Source of the DNA: CAZPWQ01 sp964590495 | Lineage (GTDB): Bacteria > Bacteroidota > Rhodothermia > Balneolales > Balneolaceae | Assembly: GCA_964590495.1 (NCBI GenBank) | Contig: CAZPWQ010000064.1 | Coordinates: forward strand, 1 to 19,226 | Reading direction: 5' to 3' | Length of the DNA stretch: 19,226 nucleotides | In this document: positions 8,509-15,349 of the stretch, in pieces | Position numbering within the stretch: the first letter of the stretch is position 1 | How the letters are laid out: each line of letters starts with the position of its first letter | Translations under genes and position numbers: made by a program | The notes under the pieces: generated by a model | Told to the model about the DNA's origin: nothing | Databases searched by the model: none | Seen by the model: only the letters and a program-made list of their open reading frames with translations

Positions 8509-8512
8509 ATTA

Positions 8513-9820
8513 TTAGTCATACCTCTCCAAAATCATCGCATGACCCTGTCCGCCCGCGGCGCATGCAGTTACCAGTGCCAGGTTTCCATCTTCGTGATGC
8601 AACCTGTTGGCTGCGGTTGTTACCAGGCGTACACCCGTTGCACCAAAAGGATGTCCGAGCGAGAGGGATCCTCCCCAGAGGTTAAATTTATCCATCGGGA
8701 TCTCACCGACCTTTGAGCTTCGGTCCAGATAATCTGCGGCAAATTTTTCTGAATTAAGAGCTTTGAGTACAGTCAGGATCTGACCGGCAAACGCTTCGTG
8801 AAACTCGAACACATCAATATCATTGACATTCAGTCCCGTGGAATCCAATATTTTTGGGGTGGCATAAGCGGGACCCAGCAGCAGTTCTTCACCCGGATCC
8901 TGCGATACAAAATTATATTCTCTGATGTAAGCTTTTGGTTTCAGTCTCAGGTCCAGTGCTGTCTGTTTTTCCATGATCAGCGAAGCAGAAGCGCCATCCG
9001 TAAGAAACGAGGAATTGCCGGCCGTAGCTGTTCCATGAGGTTTGTTGAAAGCGGGAGGAAGCGATGCCAGTTTCTCCAGTGTGGAATCTTCACGGAAACC
9101 GTTATCCTGCGTAATGACTTCAAAACCGGGAGGAACAGCCGCCGGCAGCAGCTCATTGTCGAGCAGTCCTTCATTGGTGGCTTTGGCAGCGAGTTTATGA
9201 GAACGAAGTGCGTATTCATCCTGTGCTTCCCGGCTAATACCGAAATGGGCAGCCATGCGGTCGCTGCTTTCTCCCATTGTTTCACTGGTGGTAAATTCCG
9301 AGATGGAAGGGATATCGGGCAGAAAGTCTGAAGGACGAAGTCCCTTGAAAAATGAGAGCCAGTCGCCCGGAGATTTATACTTTCGAGCATCAAGCAGTTT
9401 CTGGCGGAATTTTTTGCGAAATCGAATCGGAATATCGGATAACGTTTCAGTACCTCCGGCCAAAATTATTTTTGCCTGCCCCGACCTGATAAGATCGACA
9501 GCGCTGCCGACAGACTGGTTCGATGAAATACAGGCCATGGTGACTGTATGTGCCGGCACCGAGTTTGGAATTCCTGCACCGAGTGCCGATTCCCGTGCCA
9601 CATTACTGGTATTAACATCCTGGATTACCGAGCCCATAATCACCCGGTCAAGCTGATCGCCGTTGATGCCTGAACGGCCGATCAGTCCTTCAATAGCCAT
9701 CCGGCCCAGATCATAAGCCATCAGCTTTTTATAACCCGTCCCCGACCGTTGAAACGGAATACGCGCGCCATCCACCAGAACTGCTTCAAAAGGATACTTG
9801 TTTAAAGATTCAACAGCCAT
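8513..9820 (-). CDS. fadI: Acetyl-CoA C-acyltransferase, beta-oxidation beta subunit (FadI type)
   Basis: Thiolase that cleaves 3-ketoacyl-CoA to acetyl-CoA and a shortened acyl-CoA (EC 2.3.1.16), the partner subunit of FadJ. At 435 residues it matches FadI (about 436) better than the shorter FadA or biosynthetic thiolases. The catalytic set is complete: nucleophile C97 in TMACISSNQS, H341 in FHEAFAGQ, H390 in GHPFGATG and C420 in TACAAGGQGH. The insert around 130-175, rich in R/K and aromatics, is typical of the trifunctional-protein beta family. The ATG at 9820 begins MAVESLNKYPF and no Shine-Dalgarno is visible. It is transcribed ahead of fadJ. No acyl-CoA dehydrogenase or ligase gene lies nearby, so those steps must be encoded elsewhere. 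Confidence 0.95.
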   Translation of the reverse strand: MAVESLNKYPFEAVLVDGARIPFQRSGTGYKKLMAYDLGRMAIEGLIGRSGINGDQLDRVIMGSVIQDVNTSNVARESALGAGIPNSVPAHTVTMACISSNQSVGSAVDLIRSGQAKIILAGGTETLSDIPIRFRKKFRQKLLDARKYKSPGDWLSFFKGLRPSDFLPDIPSISEFTTSETMGESSDRMAAHFGISREAQDEYALRSHKLAAKATNEGLLDNELLPAAVPPGFEVITQDNGFREDSTLEKLASLPPAFNKPHGTATAGNSSFLTDGASASLIMEKQTALDLRLKPKAYIREYNFVSQDPGEELLLGPAYATPKILDSTGLNVNDIDVFEFHEAFAGQILTVLKALNSEKFAADYLDRSSKVGEIPMDKFNLWGGSLSLGHPFGATGVRLVTTAANRLHHEDGNLALVTACAAGGQGHAMILERYD

Positions 9821-9863
9821 AGCAAAACCCGTTCAAGAATAATTGATTAATGTTTCAGCAGTC

Positions 9864-9890
9864 ATTATACCCACGTAACGCGATTGACAA
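9864..9890 (-). promoter_or_regulatory. Possible sigma70-like promoter of fadI
   Basis: On the minus strand TTGTCA (9890-9885) is followed after 15 bases by a perfect TATAAT (9869-9864). The spacing is shorter than the optimal 17, and this organism seems to use TAnnTTTG elements, so the call is tentative. Transcription would begin near 9857, about 37 bases before the fadI ATG. Confidence 0.3.
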
Positions 9891-9998
9891 ATTAGTCATA
9901 CAAGAGCTAAGATGTTTGAATGTTATTGTAAGTCAAGATATGCTTAACGATGTTAACTTTAAAAAGGTTTGATGTTGTTAAACTAACCCGGAAAATGT

Positions 9999-10029
9999 TT
10001 TGTCGGCATTTATATTGTTCTTATATTTG
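9999..10029 (+). promoter_or_regulatory. Bacteroidota-type promoter of tRNA-Val
   Basis: TTTG (9999-10002), 19 bases, then TATATTTG (10022-10029), an exact match to the TTTG...TAnnTTTG consensus. The predicted start is about 10036, some 8 bases before the mature tRNA 5' end. This is the best promoter in the window and supports the proposed phylum group. Confidence 0.6.
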
Positions 10030-10043
10030 TGCTCTCTAAAAAC

Positions 10044-10117
10044 GGGCGGTTAACTCAGCGGTTTAGAGTGCTTCCCTTACAAGGAAGAGGTCATAGGTTC
10101 GAATCCTATACCGCCCA
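10044..10117 (+). tRNA. tRNA-Val (UAC)
   Basis: A 74-base cloverleaf. The acceptor stem GGGCGGT (10044-10050) pairs with ACCGCCC (10110-10116), with discriminator A at 10117. The D stem is ACTC/GAGT (10053-10056/10066-10069). The anticodon stem CTTCC/GGAAG (10071-10075/10083-10087) encloses the loop CTTACAA with anticodon TAC at 10078-10080. The T arm is ATAGG-TTCGAAT-CCTAT (10093-10109). Every stem is fully paired. The CCA end is not encoded and must be added by nucleotidyltransferase. It reads GUA and probably other GUN valine codons by wobble. Confidence 0.97.
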
Positions 10118-10281
10118 CTTATAACTACCATTCAGACACTGAGGACTCTTAATCTGTGTTCTTAGTAGTATTCTATTTCCCTTTTTTTCCTGCTTGCAGT
10201 TTAGTTAAGCTTTCTGCTTCTTCACAGAAGTAATCCCCTATTTTATTGGAGGTACTTAAATTCTAAGCATTTAACTAAGCC

Positions 10282-10686
10282 ATGAAAATAGAACATTTTG
10301 CAATAAACGTTGAAGATCCGCAGGCCATGGTATCGTGGTATGAGGAGAATATTGGACTCAAGGTGGTGAAGCAGATCAGGGAAGCCCCGCACACGGCCTT
10401 TTTGGCTGATGACAGTGAGAGGGTGATGCTTGAAATCTACAACAATCCCGCCGATGAGGTGCCGGATTACAATAATATGGATCCGTTGATATTGCATCTG
10501 GCTTTTGTTTCCGAGAATCCCGGAGAAGATAAGGAGAAGCTTATCAAAGCCGGAGCAACTGTTGTCAGCGACGATTGTTTGGATGACGGTTCTCATCTGG
10601 TAATGCTGCGCGATCCGTGGGGAATCTGCATCCAGTTGTGCAAACGTAATACATCTATGTTGGCTGATACAGAAAAGGATACATAA
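10282..10686 (+). CDS. VOC-superfamily (glyoxalase-like) protein
   Basis: A 134-residue protein with the two beta-alpha-beta-beta-beta modules of the vicinal oxygen chelate fold: module 1 at about 1-55 (MKIEHFAINVEDPQAMVSWY) and module 2 at about 68-120. The candidate metal ligands are H5, E51, H72 and the residue at the usual fourth ligand site, which is Q118 (GICIQL), not Glu. Metal-binding VOC enzymes include glyoxalase I, dioxygenases, epimerases and fosfomycin-type thiol transferases; the Gln makes true glyoxalase I unlikely, and a specific substrate cannot be assigned. The ATG at 10282 follows the tRNA by 164 bases. It lies 53 bases before the phosphotransferase gene on the same strand, so a shared unit with the kinase and the enolase paralogue is possible but not proven. 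Confidence 0.85.
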   Translation: MKIEHFAINVEDPQAMVSWYEENIGLKVVKQIREAPHTAFLADDSERVMLEIYNNPADEVPDYNNMDPLILHLAFVSENPGEDKEKLIKAGATVVSDDCLDDGSHLVMLRDPWGICIQLCKRNTSMLADTEKDT

Positions 10687-10739
10687 ATTATCTGTTTCCC
10701 CCCTCATGGATTATCGCGGCCCGATTCAACGACCAAATC

Positions 10740-11738
10740 ATGAATAGCCTTAAAATCATTGAGAAACTTATAGAAGAAAAGCTTCTTAAGAACCAGAATA
10801 TAGAGGCTGAGGAACTTACGGGCGGTGTTTCCTCTGACATCTATCTGGTTACGGACGGCGAGAACAGTTATGTAATCAAGGAAGCTCTGCCTAAACTGAA
10901 AGTTGAAGATGACTGGTATGCCGACACATCCCGCAACGAGGTGGAACAAGAGTTTACCCGATATGTTCAAGAGTTCCTTCCTGATGCTGTGCCGGAAATC
11001 GTTTACAGCGACAGGGAGCATGGTTATTTTGTCATGGAATATCTCGACTCCTCTTTTGCAAATTGGAAGGAACAACTGTTGCAGGAGAAGTTTGAACCGG
11101 ATACCGCTGAAAAGGCAGCTCAAATATTGGCGGAAATTCACCTGCATTCCCGGCAGAGTGAAAAAGTGGAGAAAATTTTCAATACCTCTCCCAATTTCAA
11201 GAGCCTGCGAATCGAGCCATATCTGATAACCACAGGAAATCGTCACCCGGAGCTGAGGGAACTGTTTCACAAAGAAGCCGGCAGGCTGGAAAAACACCGG
11301 GAGGCGCTGGTCCATGGAGACTTCAGTCCTAAAAATATTATGGTGAAATCGGGCCGGATTATTTTACTTGACCATGAGGTGGCCTGGTTCGGCGATCCTG
11401 CCTTTGATGTAGCTTTCCTGCTCAACCATCTGTACCTGAAAATGCTTTTGCATTTGGAAAGAGTTGCTCAGCTTCCGGACCTTACACGGATAGTGTGGAA
11501 TACCTATTTCGGGAAGGTTGATGAAGAACAGGAGATGGAGTTCAGGATTGGCCGGCTTTTACTTATGTTGATGCTGGCGCGGGTGGATGGAAAGTCGCCT
11601 GTTGAATATTTGGGTGATGATGAGAAAGAGATTGTTCGTTCTTTTGTCTATGACCTGTTGCCGAACGATGTATACAATCAGCAGGAGATCAACTCGAAAT
11701 GGAGATCAACATTGAAAAGGTATTCAGATGAAAATTAA
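10740..11738 (+). CDS. APH-family phosphotransferase, methylthioribose-kinase-like
   Basis: A 332-residue protein-kinase-fold small-molecule phosphotransferase. Visible: a glycine-rich loop at about 27-33 (LTGGVSS), the ATP lysine K47 in VIKEALPKLKV, the catalytic loop HGDFSPKNI at 192-200 (D194, N199), and the metal-binding D211 in LLDHEVAWFGDPAFD. The VIKEALP word followed by an E/D-W stretch resembles the N-lobe of 5-methylthioribose kinase (MtnK), while the catalytic loop is closer to generic APH enzymes. The substrate is unknown; aminoglycoside resistance is not suggested by the context. The 3' end overlaps the start of the enolase paralogue by 11 bases, which implies translational coupling and a shared pathway: probably phosphorylation of a hydroxylated metabolite that the enolase-like enzyme then acts on. 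That last step is inference. Confidence 0.85.
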   Translation: MNSLKIIEKLIEEKLLKNQNIEAEELTGGVSSDIYLVTDGENSYVIKEALPKLKVEDDWYADTSRNEVEQEFTRYVQEFLPDAVPEIVYSDREHGYFVMEYLDSSFANWKEQLLQEKFEPDTAEKAAQILAEIHLHSRQSEKVEKIFNTSPNFKSLRIEPYLITTGNRHPELRELFHKEAGRLEKHREALVHGDFSPKNIMVKSGRIILLDHEVAWFGDPAFDVAFLLNHLYLKMLLHLERVAQLPDLTRIVWNTYFGKVDEEQEMEFRIGRLLLMLMLARVDGKSPVEYLGDDEKEIVRSFVYDLLPNDVYNQQEINSKWRSTLKRYSDEN

Positions 11739-13008
11739 GTATATCGATGCTTACCAGGTATATGATTCAAGAGGATATCCCACGCTCGAGGCAGAAGTTG
11801 AACTGGAGAATGGAACAAAAAGCCGGGCAATTGTGCCGTCGGGAGCTTCCACCGGACAATATGAGGCGCTGGAACTTAGAGATGAAGATCCCGAACTGTT
11901 TGCAGGTAAATCCGTGTATCAGGCAGTAGCCAATGTAAAAAGGATATTTGGCCCGGCTCTCGTTGGTATGGATATAAGGGAACAGGGGCGCATCGATCAG
12001 CTTATGATCGACCTGGATGGAACAAAAAACAAGAGTAAGCTGGGAGCCAATGCTATTCTGGGTGTTTCCATGGCGGTTGCAAGGACTGCTGCAAAAGCAC
12101 TAAATCTGCCGTTATTTAATTATTTGTCCGGCGGGGAAGGCGACCTGCTGCCGTTGCCCGAGGTTCAGATCATCGGGGGCGGAGCTCATGCAAACGGCCG
12201 TATCGATATTCAGGATTTTATGATCATCTGTACCGGGGCCGATGACTATGGAAAGTGCCTGGAAATGACGTTCAATGTATACCGGCAATGCGGTATTCTG
12301 TTAAAAGAAAAAGACAAACTGGCCGGAATTGCGGATGAAGGCGGGTATTGGCCCGAATTTGACAGCAATGAAGAGGTTTTTGAAATAATTGTTGAGGCTA
12401 TTGAAAAGGCAGGATATCGTCCGGGAGAAGATATCTATTTGTCCCTGGATATTGCTGCCTCCGAATTTTATTCCGATGGGATGTATCATCTGAAGCTGGA
12501 CGGCAGATCTCTCGAACCGGATGAGTTTTATGCAATCATAGCGGAATGGTGCCAAAAATATCCCGTCATCTCTATTGAAGATCCTTTTTCGGAAACGGAC
12601 TTGTCCAACTGGAAACGGTTGACAGAGACGTTTGGAACCAAGTTTCAGATAATCGGGGATGATCTGTTTACCACTGATATAGAACGGGTAAGGAATGGGA
12701 AGAAAGAGGGGCTGGCAAATAGTGTGCTGATCAAGCTAAACCAGATCGGCACCGTTACAGAAACAGTCGATTGTATCAGTCAGACACAGGATTTTGGCTG
12801 GACACCCGTCGTTTCCGCCCGGTCGGGAGAAACAGAAGATCCCTTTATAGCACATTTGGCGGTGGCTACCGGGGCGGGACAGCTGAAGGTGGGATCCTTT
12901 GCACGTTCGGAGCGCATGGTTAAATGGAATGAAGTGATCCGCATCGGGAGGTTACTGGGTAATAAGGCCCGTTTTGCAGGCAGTTCAATTTTACCACTAA
13001 GTCAATAA
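11728..13008 (+). CDS. Enolase paralogue with altered active site
   Basis: A 426-residue full-length homologue of phosphopyruvate hydratase (EC 4.2.1.11). Features kept, with yeast numbering in brackets: the S-G-A-S-T-G mobile loop at 38-43, H154 (H159), E204 (E211), metal ligands D241 (D246), E284 (E295) and D311 (D320), catalytic K336 (K345), R365-S366 (R374-S375) and K387 (K396). Features changed: A364 replaces H373 in the S-H-R-S-G-E-T-E-D loop, D163 replaces E168, and G150 replaces the Asn of the N-G-G motif before H154. The rest of the protein is close to ordinary bacterial enolase, so the changes look selective rather than decay. The start ATG lies inside the kinase gene, with AAGG upstream. 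I infer a related elimination or enolisation on a different phosphorylated substrate; weak or residual enolase activity is also possible. Confidence 0.9.
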   Translation: MKIKYIDAYQVYDSRGYPTLEAEVELENGTKSRAIVPSGASTGQYEALELRDEDPELFAGKSVYQAVANVKRIFGPALVGMDIREQGRIDQLMIDLDGTKNKSKLGANAILGVSMAVARTAAKALNLPLFNYLSGGEGDLLPLPEVQIIGGGAHANGRIDIQDFMIICTGADDYGKCLEMTFNVYRQCGILLKEKDKLAGIADEGGYWPEFDSNEEVFEIIVEAIEKAGYRPGEDIYLSLDIAASEFYSDGMYHLKLDGRSLEPDEFYAIIAEWCQKYPVISIEDPFSETDLSNWKRLTETFGTKFQIIGDDLFTTDIERVRNGKKEGLANSVLIKLNQIGTVTETVDCISQTQDFGWTPVVSARSGETEDPFIAHLAVATGAGQLKVGSFARSERMVKWNEVIRIGRLLGNKARFAGSSILPLSQ

Positions 13009-13039
13009 GGACCCTAGTGTTCTGAGTGGTTTAGTGGTA
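12992..13039 (+). terminator. Possible stem-loop at the end of the enolase-like gene
   Basis: TACCACTAA (12992-13000) and TTAGTGGTA (13031-13039) are perfect 9-bp inverted copies around a 30-base loop, and the first arm lies inside the last codons of the gene. There is no T-run after it, so it is a weak terminator candidate. A second 6-bp stem, CCAGTT/AACTGG, follows at 13054-13059/13071-13076. Confidence 0.3.
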
Positions 13040-13137
13040 TCCCGACACCGCATCCAGTTTATCACCGAGGAACTGGTTAGTACTCATTGCGTTCAAATGT
13101 AACAGTTGGTTATTTTTTGTGAGAAGCATACTCTGTG

Positions 13138-13365
13138 TCACCGGAGTTTTTTAATTGCCAGAAGTGTCAATGCCGCGATTCCGATTCCTCCTAAAATTTT
13201 CCAGATAGTATGATTGACATATTCAGTCCCATTTTTCTTCTCTTCAAGTTTTTCAGCCAGCTGATCGCTACTCATATTATGCTTGTGCCGCGCATGAGAT
13301 GTAAGCCCTCTCATATCAATGAATGATTCTCCGCAGGCGGGACACACTACATTCTCATTACTCAT
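13138..13365 (-). CDS. Small C2H2-finger protein with C-terminal membrane helix
   Basis: A 75-residue protein that I do not recognise as a named family. It opens with one classical C2H2 zinc-finger-like motif: C8-X2-C11, then twelve residues, then H24 with H27 or H29. A charged, probably helical linker follows (31-50, SSDQLAEKLEEKKNGTEY), then one hydrophobic segment at about 54-70 and a basic end (KKLR), which is the layout of a tail-anchored protein with the finger in the cytoplasm. The ATG at 13365 is chosen over an in-frame TTG ten codons upstream because the finger begins right after it. It lies 98 bases downstream of the metalloprotease gene on the same strand and may share its transcript. 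A role in DNA or protein binding at the membrane is a guess. Confidence 0.7.
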   Translation of the reverse strand: MSNENVVCPACGESFIDMRGLTSHARHKHNMSSDQLAEKLEEKKNGTEYVNHTIWKILGGIGIAALTLLAIKKLR

Positions 13366-13463
13366 TGTATTGGTGCTTAATAGGTTAACAAACAATAGTG
13401 TTTACCTTAGTTATCCTTTTATTGTTTCGGGAGTTTGTGAAGCATGATAAAATGTGGGAGAAA

Positions 13464-14378
13464 TTACTCCGGGCATTGCTGTCGAAGCGCTTCTATGTCT
13501 TCTTTCGATAGTTGGAGGTCGACTACATTTTGTTCGCTCATAAGCTCATACATTACGGATTCCGGGTTATTGACATGAGCAATTCCCAATGCATGTCCAA
13601 CTTCGTGCGCCAGAACAGCTTTCAAACTCTGCATGTTACTGAACTGATATACATAAATCCTCTCATTACTTCCTTCCCTGACATATCGGCCCTGGTCAAA
13701 TTTTTTCGGTACAGCAAACTCGGAATTATATTCTGAGATCAACTCATTTCGTTGTGAATTAACCTCATTTAATTGCTCGGCCTGGACATTTGTTCTTTGT
13801 CGCAGTGATTCAACTTCCTGCTGTTTTTGATCCAACCGTATTTTTATACTGTTAATCTTCTCCTCTCTTTGCTTTATACTTCTTTCATCCTCAGGTGTAA
13901 TTTTTTTTCCACGTAATTCCCGGATCATTTTGTTATGGGTGGTTACAAGATTGTTATATTCGGCAAGCATGGCATTATACTGCTCAAAACTCTTCTTGTA
14001 TTTTTGCGAAAGACTCCGGTATTCCTTTTCCTGCGTATTATACTGATGTTCTTTTCCTTCAATCCTTATGGAAGTTGTTTGTTCATCTTCAAAGAACTTT
14101 TGCTGATCTCCGTATTCAAAATGAATGGCAATTTTACCGTCATCTCTTTGGGATAACAGTTCCTTGTCAAGTGCTCCGGACCACAAACGTTCTACTTCTT
14201 TCATCACTTCCCTGATTTGATTTTCAGTAATATGAAAACGGGAATCAATATTACCCAAACGATAGGTAAGGACAGAATCACAGGTACTCTCGGTATCGTC
14301 AGAGCCAAATTCCAGAAAGGTAAAGCCCAATATTGCCGCAAAGACTATTGCCGAATATATCAATAATGATCTGATCAT
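13464..14378 (-). CDS. Membrane-anchored matrixin-type zinc metalloprotease with coiled-coil insert
   Basis: A 304-residue exported protease of the metzincin clan (matrixin/M10-like). An N-terminal hydrophobic segment (about 4-22) is an anchor or signal peptide with no lipobox. The metzincin N-subdomain is visible as LTYRLGNI (37-44), a helix at about 53-70 and the strand KIAIHFEYG (82-90). Then comes a long charged heptad-rich segment, about 112-218, predicted as coiled coil. The fold resumes with YVYQFSN (242-248), the zinc site HEVGHALGIAH (258-268: H258, H262, H268, catalytic E259) and the Met-turn SVMYELM with M276. C33 and C302 could form a disulfide. It should act in the periplasm or at the outer face; the substrate is unknown. 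The start ATG precedes the hydrophobic segment directly. Confidence 0.88.
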   Translation of the reverse strand: MIRSLLIYSAIVFAAILGFTFLEFGSDDTESTCDSVLTYRLGNIDSRFHITENQIREVMKEVERLWSGALDKELLSQRDDGKIAIHFEYGDQQKFFEDEQTTSIRIEGKEHQYNTQEKEYRSLSQKYKKSFEQYNAMLAEYNNLVTTHNKMIRELRGKKITPEDERSIKQREEKINSIKIRLDQKQQEVESLRQRTNVQAEQLNEVNSQRNELISEYNSEFAVPKKFDQGRYVREGSNERIYVYQFSNMQSLKAVLAHEVGHALGIAHVNNPESVMYELMSEQNVVDLQLSKEDIEALRQQCPE

Positions 14379-14692
14379 AGGTTATAACTACTGATGGATA
14401 AAAGTATCAGCGTTTAATTAACACCAATATCAGTCTAATTTAAGAAGTATGGTTGAATTTTCTATAACAGGTTCATGCAAATACCCACGTTTATAATCTT
14501 GAACAATCATTACAATAAATGTAAACTTTAAAATATATTTGAACATACCTAATAATATATTTTATCCTTGCATTTAAATTTTAAAAAAATTTGGATCAGC
14601 TATAAATTACTGTTTTATTGAAATTAATCTGAAATTTTTTCCCGGTTTTATTCGTTATGATAACAACAAAGGTAATTTAACAAGTAATATAG
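14379..14692. other. AT-rich intergenic region between divergent genes
   Basis: These 314 bases separate the protease gene (minus) from the small plus-strand gene at 14693. They are markedly richer in A and T than the rest of the window and hold no credible ORF. The best promoter-like match on the plus strand is TTTG (14538-14541) followed after 21 bases by TATCCTTG (14563-14570), one base off the TAnnTTTG consensus. Another TATATTTG at 14534-14541 has no well-placed upstream element. On the minus strand TACTTTTA lies about 20-30 bases before the protease ATG, preceded by TTG at about 18 bases. Nothing else is visible. Confidence 0.5.
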
Positions 14693-14890
14693 ATGGCTGA
14701 TAAAGTGAAGAAATTTGAAGAAATGATAGATAATCCAACAGCCCATCAGTTAAAAGCTTATTACGATGCTAAGGAAAAAGCTTGTTTGGATGCTATGAAA
14801 TCATCAAAGTCTAAGAATCCGCATAATAAAGGTTCAAATCTGGCTGATTTTTGGGATTATGTTTATGATCAGTTTTACGAAATACAGTAG
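14693..14890 (+). CDS. Small hypothetical protein
   Basis: A 65-residue, mostly helical, charged soluble protein that I do not recognise. Lysine-rich in its first two thirds and acidic/aromatic at the end (LADFWDYVYDQFYEIQ), it has a single cysteine at 31 and no membrane segment or signal. The ATG at 14693 has no clear Shine-Dalgarno. Support for it being real comes from the strong terminator 30 bases after its stop (14921-14957) and a promoter-like match upstream, which together frame a monocistronic unit. Codon use is more AT-rich than in neighbouring metabolic genes, as expected for an orphan or transferred gene. Confidence 0.55.
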   Translation: MADKVKKFEEMIDNPTAHQLKAYYDAKEKACLDAMKSSKSKNPHNKGSNLADFWDYVYDQFYEIQ

Positions 14891-14920
14891 AATTTAGAAT
14901 ATATTCAGAGGGAAATTAGA

Positions 14921-14957
14921 AAAATCTGCAGGAAGTTAAATCCTGCAGATTTTTTTA
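14921..14957 (+). terminator. Rho-independent terminator
   Basis: A perfect 13-bp stem, 14921-14933 with 14941-14953, around the 7-base loop AGTTAAA, followed by a run of T (14951-14956). The A-run before the stem would also give a T-run on the other strand, so it could work in both directions. It closes the small gene that ends at 14890. Confidence 0.9.
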
Positions 14958-15048
14958 TATAAGAATTTATGGAAAAAATATTATACAAATAAATTTAAAT
15001 TGAATTATATTAAAGCATATAAATTTCAAAAAAGATTGCTTAGGTGAT

Positions 15049-15300
15049 ATGGAGATTAAGTTTGTTGAACGGGAAAAGATAAATACGTCGAAAAAGAGAT
15101 CATCCAAATTTAAACCACTACTGGAAGCGTTGGATAAGCTCGAAGTTGGGGGTGATGCCATCGAGATAAATTACAAGGATGAAAAAAGCGTAAACTCGAT
15201 GCGAACAGCTGTTTATCAGTACAACAATGATAAGAATGTTAAAATAAAAAGCGGAAAAGATCCCGATAACAGAAAGATTTATTTTTACAGGGAAAAATAA
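15049..15300 (+). CDS. Small basic hypothetical protein
   Basis: An 83-residue basic protein that I cannot name. Its pattern is a basic N-terminus (KKRSSKFKPLL), a helix, a short strand with VGGDAIEI (33-40), then SVNSMRTAVYQYNNDKNVKI (47-66), and a final strand ending YFYREK. This order, strand, S-x-x-S-x-R-x-A-x-x-Y helix, then two strands with a terminal aromatic pair, resembles small proteins of phages and plasmids that I recall only loosely; they may be nucleic-acid binders. The ATG at 15049 is preceded by AGGTGAT, the clearest Shine-Dalgarno in this half of the window. It sits in the AT-rich patch with the gene at 14693, behind that gene's terminator, so it needs its own promoter. Confidence 0.6.
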   Translation: MEIKFVEREKINTSKKRSSKFKPLLEALDKLEVGGDAIEINYKDEKSVNSMRTAVYQYNNDKNVKIKSGKDPDNRKIYFYREK

Positions 15301-15349
15301 ATCTTGAGTTTCGGAATGGAGACGGAAGTAATGTTTTATCCACAGGCGT

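Noticed and set aside
8798..9331. A 177-codon plus-strand frame inside fadI
   Set aside because: Fully contained in a thiolase gene with complete catalytic residues; the translation looks like scrambled coding sequence with many Arg, Ser and Cys residues.
10118..10281. Integration site or prophage remnant next to tRNA-Val
   Set aside because: No repeat of the tRNA 3' end, integrase or phage gene is visible downstream; the following genes look metabolic.
10740..11738. Aminoglycoside-resistance gene
   Set aside because: The APH fold is shared by many metabolic kinases; the N-lobe looks like methylthioribose kinase and the gene overlaps an enolase paralogue, so antibiotic modification is not supported.
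11728..13008. Calling the gene simply the housekeeping enolase (eno)
   Set aside because: The conserved active-site His is Ala and two further substrate-contact positions differ, and the gene is coupled to a kinase; a plain eno label would hide this.
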